Of a DNA stretch of 16,308 nt, positions 13,845 to 16,308 are shown one piece after another. This stretch comes from Gracilibacillus alcaliphilus (GTDB lineage Bacteria > Bacillota > Bacilli > Bacillales > Amphibacillaceae): positions 1-16,308 of the forward strand of contig NZ_JAFBFA010000057.1 in assembly GCF_016909015.1 (NCBI RefSeq), given 5' to 3'. How positions within the stretch are numbered: the stretch's first letter is position 1; each line of letters begins with the position of its first letter. The notes beneath the pieces are model-generated. The model ran no database searches. It saw only the letters and a list, made by a program, of their open reading frames with translations, and had not been told where the DNA came from. The translations under genes and the position numbers were made by a program.

Positions 13845-15119
13845 ATGTTGGATAGGAAGCTGCTTCGCAATCATTTTGCTGAAGTGAAAGAACAATTAAA
13901 GCACAGAGGAGAAGATTTAACTGATTTAGACCGTTTTGGTGAACTGGATGAGAACCGTCGTACATTAATCGTAGAATCAGAACAATTAAAGGCGACACGT
14001 AATGAGGTGTCTAAACAGATTTCTCAATTGAAGAAGGAGAAGCAGGATGCAGAGGAAAAAATTCTGGAAATGCGTGAAGTCGGCGACCGGATTAAAATGA
14101 TTGACAGCGAGCTGAGAGAGGTAGAAGAGAAGTTAGACGTATTAATGCTCTCTATCCCTAATATTCCTCATGAGTCAACGCCTGTGGGCGAAACAGAGGA
14201 TGATAATGTCGAGATCCGGAAATGGGGTGAGGTGCCGAACTTTGATTTTGAAGAGCAGGCCCATTGGGATCTAGCCGTATCTTTAGATATTCTTGATTTT
14301 GAAAGAGCGGCAAAGGTTACTGGCAGCCGTTTTGTTTTCTATAAAGGACTTGGTGCGAGACTGGAACGTGCTTTGATGAACTTTATGATGGATTTACATG
14401 CCGATGAACACGGCTATCAGGAAATGCTGCCGCCATATATGGTGAATCGCACTAGTATGACAGGGACTGGACAGTTACCGAAGTTTGAAGAAGATGCGTT
14501 CAAAATAGAAGATTGGGACTATTTCTTGGCACCAACAGCAGAAGTGCCGGTCACGAATTATCATCGTGATGAAATTCTCAAGGGGGATGAATTGCCAAAG
14601 AAATTCACAGCATTCAGCGGCTGTTTCCGTTCTGAGGCAGGTTCGGCTGGACGTGATACGCGTGGATTAATCCGTCAGCATCAATTTAATAAAGTTGAAT
14701 TAGTGCAAATGGTGAAACCGGAAGATTCTTATCAGGTATTAGAAGAGTTGACTGGTCATGCAGAGAAGGTATTGCAGCTACTTGAATTACCTTATCGTGT
14801 ATTGAGTATGTGTACAGCTGATCTTGGCTTTACAGCAGCGAAAAAGTATGATTTGGAAGTATGGATGCCTAGCAATGAAACTTATCGTGAAATTTCTTCT
14901 TGCTCTAATTTTGAAGATTTCCAGGCAAGACGTGCCGGCATTCGTTTCCGACGTGATGAGAAAAGCAAACCTGAATTTGTCCATACCTTAAATGGGTCTG
15001 GACTGGCGATTGGCCGTACTGTAGCAGCGATTATGGAGAACTACCAGCAAGCAGACGGTTCTATAAAGGTGCCAGAGGTATTGGTGCCGTATATGGGGAA
15101 TAAGACGGAGATTAGATAA
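13845..15119 (+). CDS. serS: Seryl-tRNA synthetase
   Basis: Charges tRNA-Ser (and tRNA-Sec where present) with serine in the cytoplasm. The 424-aa class II enzyme has the expected length. An N-terminal antiparallel coiled-coil arm (about residues 30-100, rich in Glu/Lys/Leu) grips the long variable arm of tRNA-Ser. The catalytic domain has the serine-binding TAE (231-233), motif 2 at FRSEAGSAGRDTRG (261-274) with RQHQFNKVE, and motif 3 in GSGLAIGRTVAAIMENYQ near 383-400. AAAGGAGGT precedes the ATG. It is controlled by the T-box leader and has its own terminator. Confidence 0.98.
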   Translation: MLDRKLLRNHFAEVKEQLKHRGEDLTDLDRFGELDENRRTLIVESEQLKATRNEVSKQISQLKKEKQDAEEKILEMREVGDRIKMIDSELREVEEKLDVLMLSIPNIPHESTPVGETEDDNVEIRKWGEVPNFDFEEQAHWDLAVSLDILDFERAAKVTGSRFVFYKGLGARLERALMNFMMDLHADEHGYQEMLPPYMVNRTSMTGTGQLPKFEEDAFKIEDWDYFLAPTAEVPVTNYHRDEILKGDELPKKFTAFSGCFRSEAGSAGRDTRGLIRQHQFNKVELVQMVKPEDSYQVLEELTGHAEKVLQLLELPYRVLSMCTADLGFTAAKKYDLEVWMPSNETYREISSCSNFEDFQARRAGIRFRRDEKSKPEFVHTLNGSGLAIGRTVAAIMENYQQADGSIKVPEVLVPYMGNKTEIR

Positions 15120-15134
15120 AGTAAAGTAAAAACA

Positions 15135-15170
15135 CGGCACTTACCAATGGAGTTTGGTGAGTGCCGTTTT
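15135..15170. terminator. Bidirectional terminator between serS and the surface-protein gene
   Basis: A 13-bp stem, CGGCACTTACCAA (15135-15147) with TTGGTGAGTGCCG (15154-15166) and one G-U/A-C position, is followed by TTTT on the plus strand. On the minus strand its other side is followed by TGTTTTTAC. It therefore can end both convergent transcripts, 15 bp after serS and 8 bp after the minus-strand stop. Confidence 0.88.
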
Positions 15171-15174
15171 GATC

Positions 15175-16308
15175 TTAATCTTTTTTATGACGGAACCATA
15201 AAGCACTGCCTCCGCCTAACAAAAGTAATGCAATACCTGCTAACAGCCAGTTATATTGCTGTGTAGCAGTGTGAGGCAAGTCGCCTGCTGTCGTTGTTTT
15301 GTCAGAATTCTCTTGGAGGTTTATCGTCTGTTCTGCCGCTCCTGTAACTGCTGTTGTATCAGTTGTTGGAGATAAAGCTGGACTTTTTTCTTTTTTACTA
15401 TCTTTTTCAGGTGGATTACTATCTTCAGTTTCTTTTGGTTTTGGCGTCTGCTTTTCTTTACTGGATTCAGTCGGTTGTTGCTCGCTAGGTTCTTTCGGTT
15501 CTGGTGTCTCCTCCTCTGGTATTGGTGATACAGTTTCTTCCAACAAAACGCCATAGATAGAGAAATGGGTAACCGTTGCTGTTATAACGTCATTTTCTCT
15601 TGTTCCACCAATACGCTCCCATTTTTGGCTGTCTTTCTGATAGTGATAAAGAGCAGTTTGGTCGCTGGTTTCTGTTACCCCCATAGTCAGAATAAATTCA
15701 CCAGTGTAATCTTTTTCTCCTTTTGGATAGGTAAACACAAAATCATAGACTTCTCCTGCTTGCGTCAAGCCTTCCTGTGTTTCTAATTGCGTGGTGAGAA
15801 CTTGCAATAATGTTCCTGCTGGTAAATCATCCGGCAATTGAATCGTGGTTTGTGTGTCTTTCACGATAACCGTTATTCCCGGATATACTTCTACTGGCGA
15901 CCCATCTAGTATAATTTCTATGGTTTCTGGGACTTCAGATTCTTTTGGTTCCTCTACTATTAGTGCATAGACATAGGTGACAGTTTGTGCTTCCTCGGTA
16001 AACGTACCCGTTGCATTCTCTGGTGTTTCTATCAGCTGATAACCTGTTATTATTTTTGGCTCAGTTTTATAGGTTTCTCCCAGATTACCAGTTAGTTTTT
16101 CAGGTTCAGCTACTGCCTTGCCTGTTTCATCTACATAGTTTATTTCTATTGGTGCGCCTTGTGTTGGTTCCTCTACTATTAGTGCATAGACATAGGTGAC
16201 AGTTTGTGCTTCTTCGGTAAACGTACCCGTTGCATTCTCTGGTGTTTCTATCAGCTGATAACCTGTTATTATTTTTGGCTCAGTTTTATAGGTTTCTCCC
16301 AGATTACC
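15175..16308 (-). CDS. Cell-wall-anchored MucBP-repeat surface protein, C-terminal part
   Basis: The C-terminal 377 residues of a large exported protein; the frame is open at the right edge, so the N-terminus with signal peptide lies outside. Reading inward, one partial and one complete MucBP-like repeat come first (INYVDETGKAVAEPEKLTG, TGYQLIETPENATGTF, QTVTYVY; unit 73 residues). A beta-rich domain follows that ends in VTHFSIYGVLL, then a linker of about 85 residues rich in Pro, Glu, Lys, Ser and Thr suited to span the wall. The cell-wall sorting signal comes last: LPHTA (codons at 15265-15279), a hydrophobic helix (WLLAGIALLLLGGGSALWF) and a basic RHKKD tail. MucBP proteins usually bind mucin or other glycans. 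A GTG at 15862 is internal and not a start. Confidence 0.88.
   Translation of the reverse strand, partial: GNLGETYKTEPKIITGYQLIETPENATGTFTEEAQTVTYVYALIVEEPTQGAPIEINYVDETGKAVAEPEKLTGNLGETYKTEPKIITGYQLIETPENATGTFTEEAQTVTYVYALIVEEPKESEVPETIEIILDGSPVEVYPGITVIVKDTQTTIQLPDDLPAGTLLQVLTTQLETQEGLTQAGEVYDFVFTYPKGEKDYTGEFILTMGVTETSDQTALYHYQKDSQKWERIGGTRENDVITATVTHFSIYGVLLEETVSPIPEEETPEPKEPSEQQPTESSKEKQTPKPKETEDSNPPEKDSKKEKSPALSPTTDTTAVTGAAEQTINLQENSDKTTTAGDLPHTATQQYNWLLAGIALLLLGGGSALWFRHKKD
15947..16308 (-). repeat. Tandem 219-bp coding repeat in the surface-protein gene
   Basis: Positions 15947-16089 and 16166-16308 match over 143 bp with a single, synonymous difference (CTC versus TTC on the plus strand, GAG versus GAA for Glu). 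The offset of 219 bp equals one 73-residue MucBP-like unit. The second copy is cut by the window edge, so more copies probably follow. Confidence 0.92.

Noticed and set aside
15862..15864. GTG as start of a 229-aa minus-strand protein
   Set aside because: The frame stays open to the window edge and encodes MucBP-like repeats; this GTG is an internal Val codon.
1..16308. CRISPR arrays, tRNA or rRNA genes, transposase genes
   Set aside because: No regularly spaced short repeats, cloverleaf sequences, rRNA signatures or transposase-like proteins were seen on either strand.

Overview
The window looks like the chromosome of a moderately halophilic or alkaliphilic member of the Bacillaceae (Gracilibacillus, Oceanobacillus, Virgibacillus type). 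The reasons are the gene order guaB-dacA-pdxS-pdxT-serS, known from the origin-proximal region of Bacillus, strong AGGAGG-type ribosome binding sites, frequent GTG/TTG starts, a serS T-box leader, and strikingly acidic exported proteins. The species cannot be fixed by reading alone.

Region 1 (1-8356) is an accessory carbohydrate operon, all on the plus strand. After a terminator of the preceding gene (5-45) comes a perfect sigma-A promoter (TTGACA-N17-TATAAT, 124-152), a cre-like CcpA site on the expected start point, and three nearly identical 14-bp palindromes. A LacI-family regulator follows, then a lipoprotein solute-binding protein, two CUT1-type permeases, a VOC protein, a short-chain dehydrogenase, a ThuA-like protein, a two-domain VOC protein and a YesL/DUF624 membrane protein. 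It ends in a wobble-rich terminator at 8321-8356. There is no ABC ATPase, no glycoside hydrolase and no sugar kinase. The transporter therefore probably borrows a shared MsmX-type ATPase, and the imported compound is probably handled by oxidation or lyase chemistry (SDR, VOC, ThuA). A MITE-like element of about 220 bp sits between the ThuA-like and two-domain VOC genes and creates a false N-terminal extension of the latter.

Region 2 (8357-15166) is the conserved housekeeping block: guaB (GMP synthesis), dacA (PBP5-type D,D-carboxypeptidase), pdxS-pdxT (PLP synthase) and serS. Each unit has its own promoter candidates, guaB ends in a strong terminator, and serS is preceded by a T-box with a UCC (serine) specifier and a classic terminator. 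In Bacillus subtilis yaaC lies just before guaB; here the sugar operon occupies that side.

Region 3 (15135-16308) starts with a hairpin that can serve as terminator for both strands. It is followed by the C-terminal part of a minus-strand cell-wall surface protein with MucBP-like repeats, a proline/glutamate/lysine-rich linker and an LPHTA sorting signal. The gene runs off the right edge, and its two repeat copies are almost identical at the DNA level.
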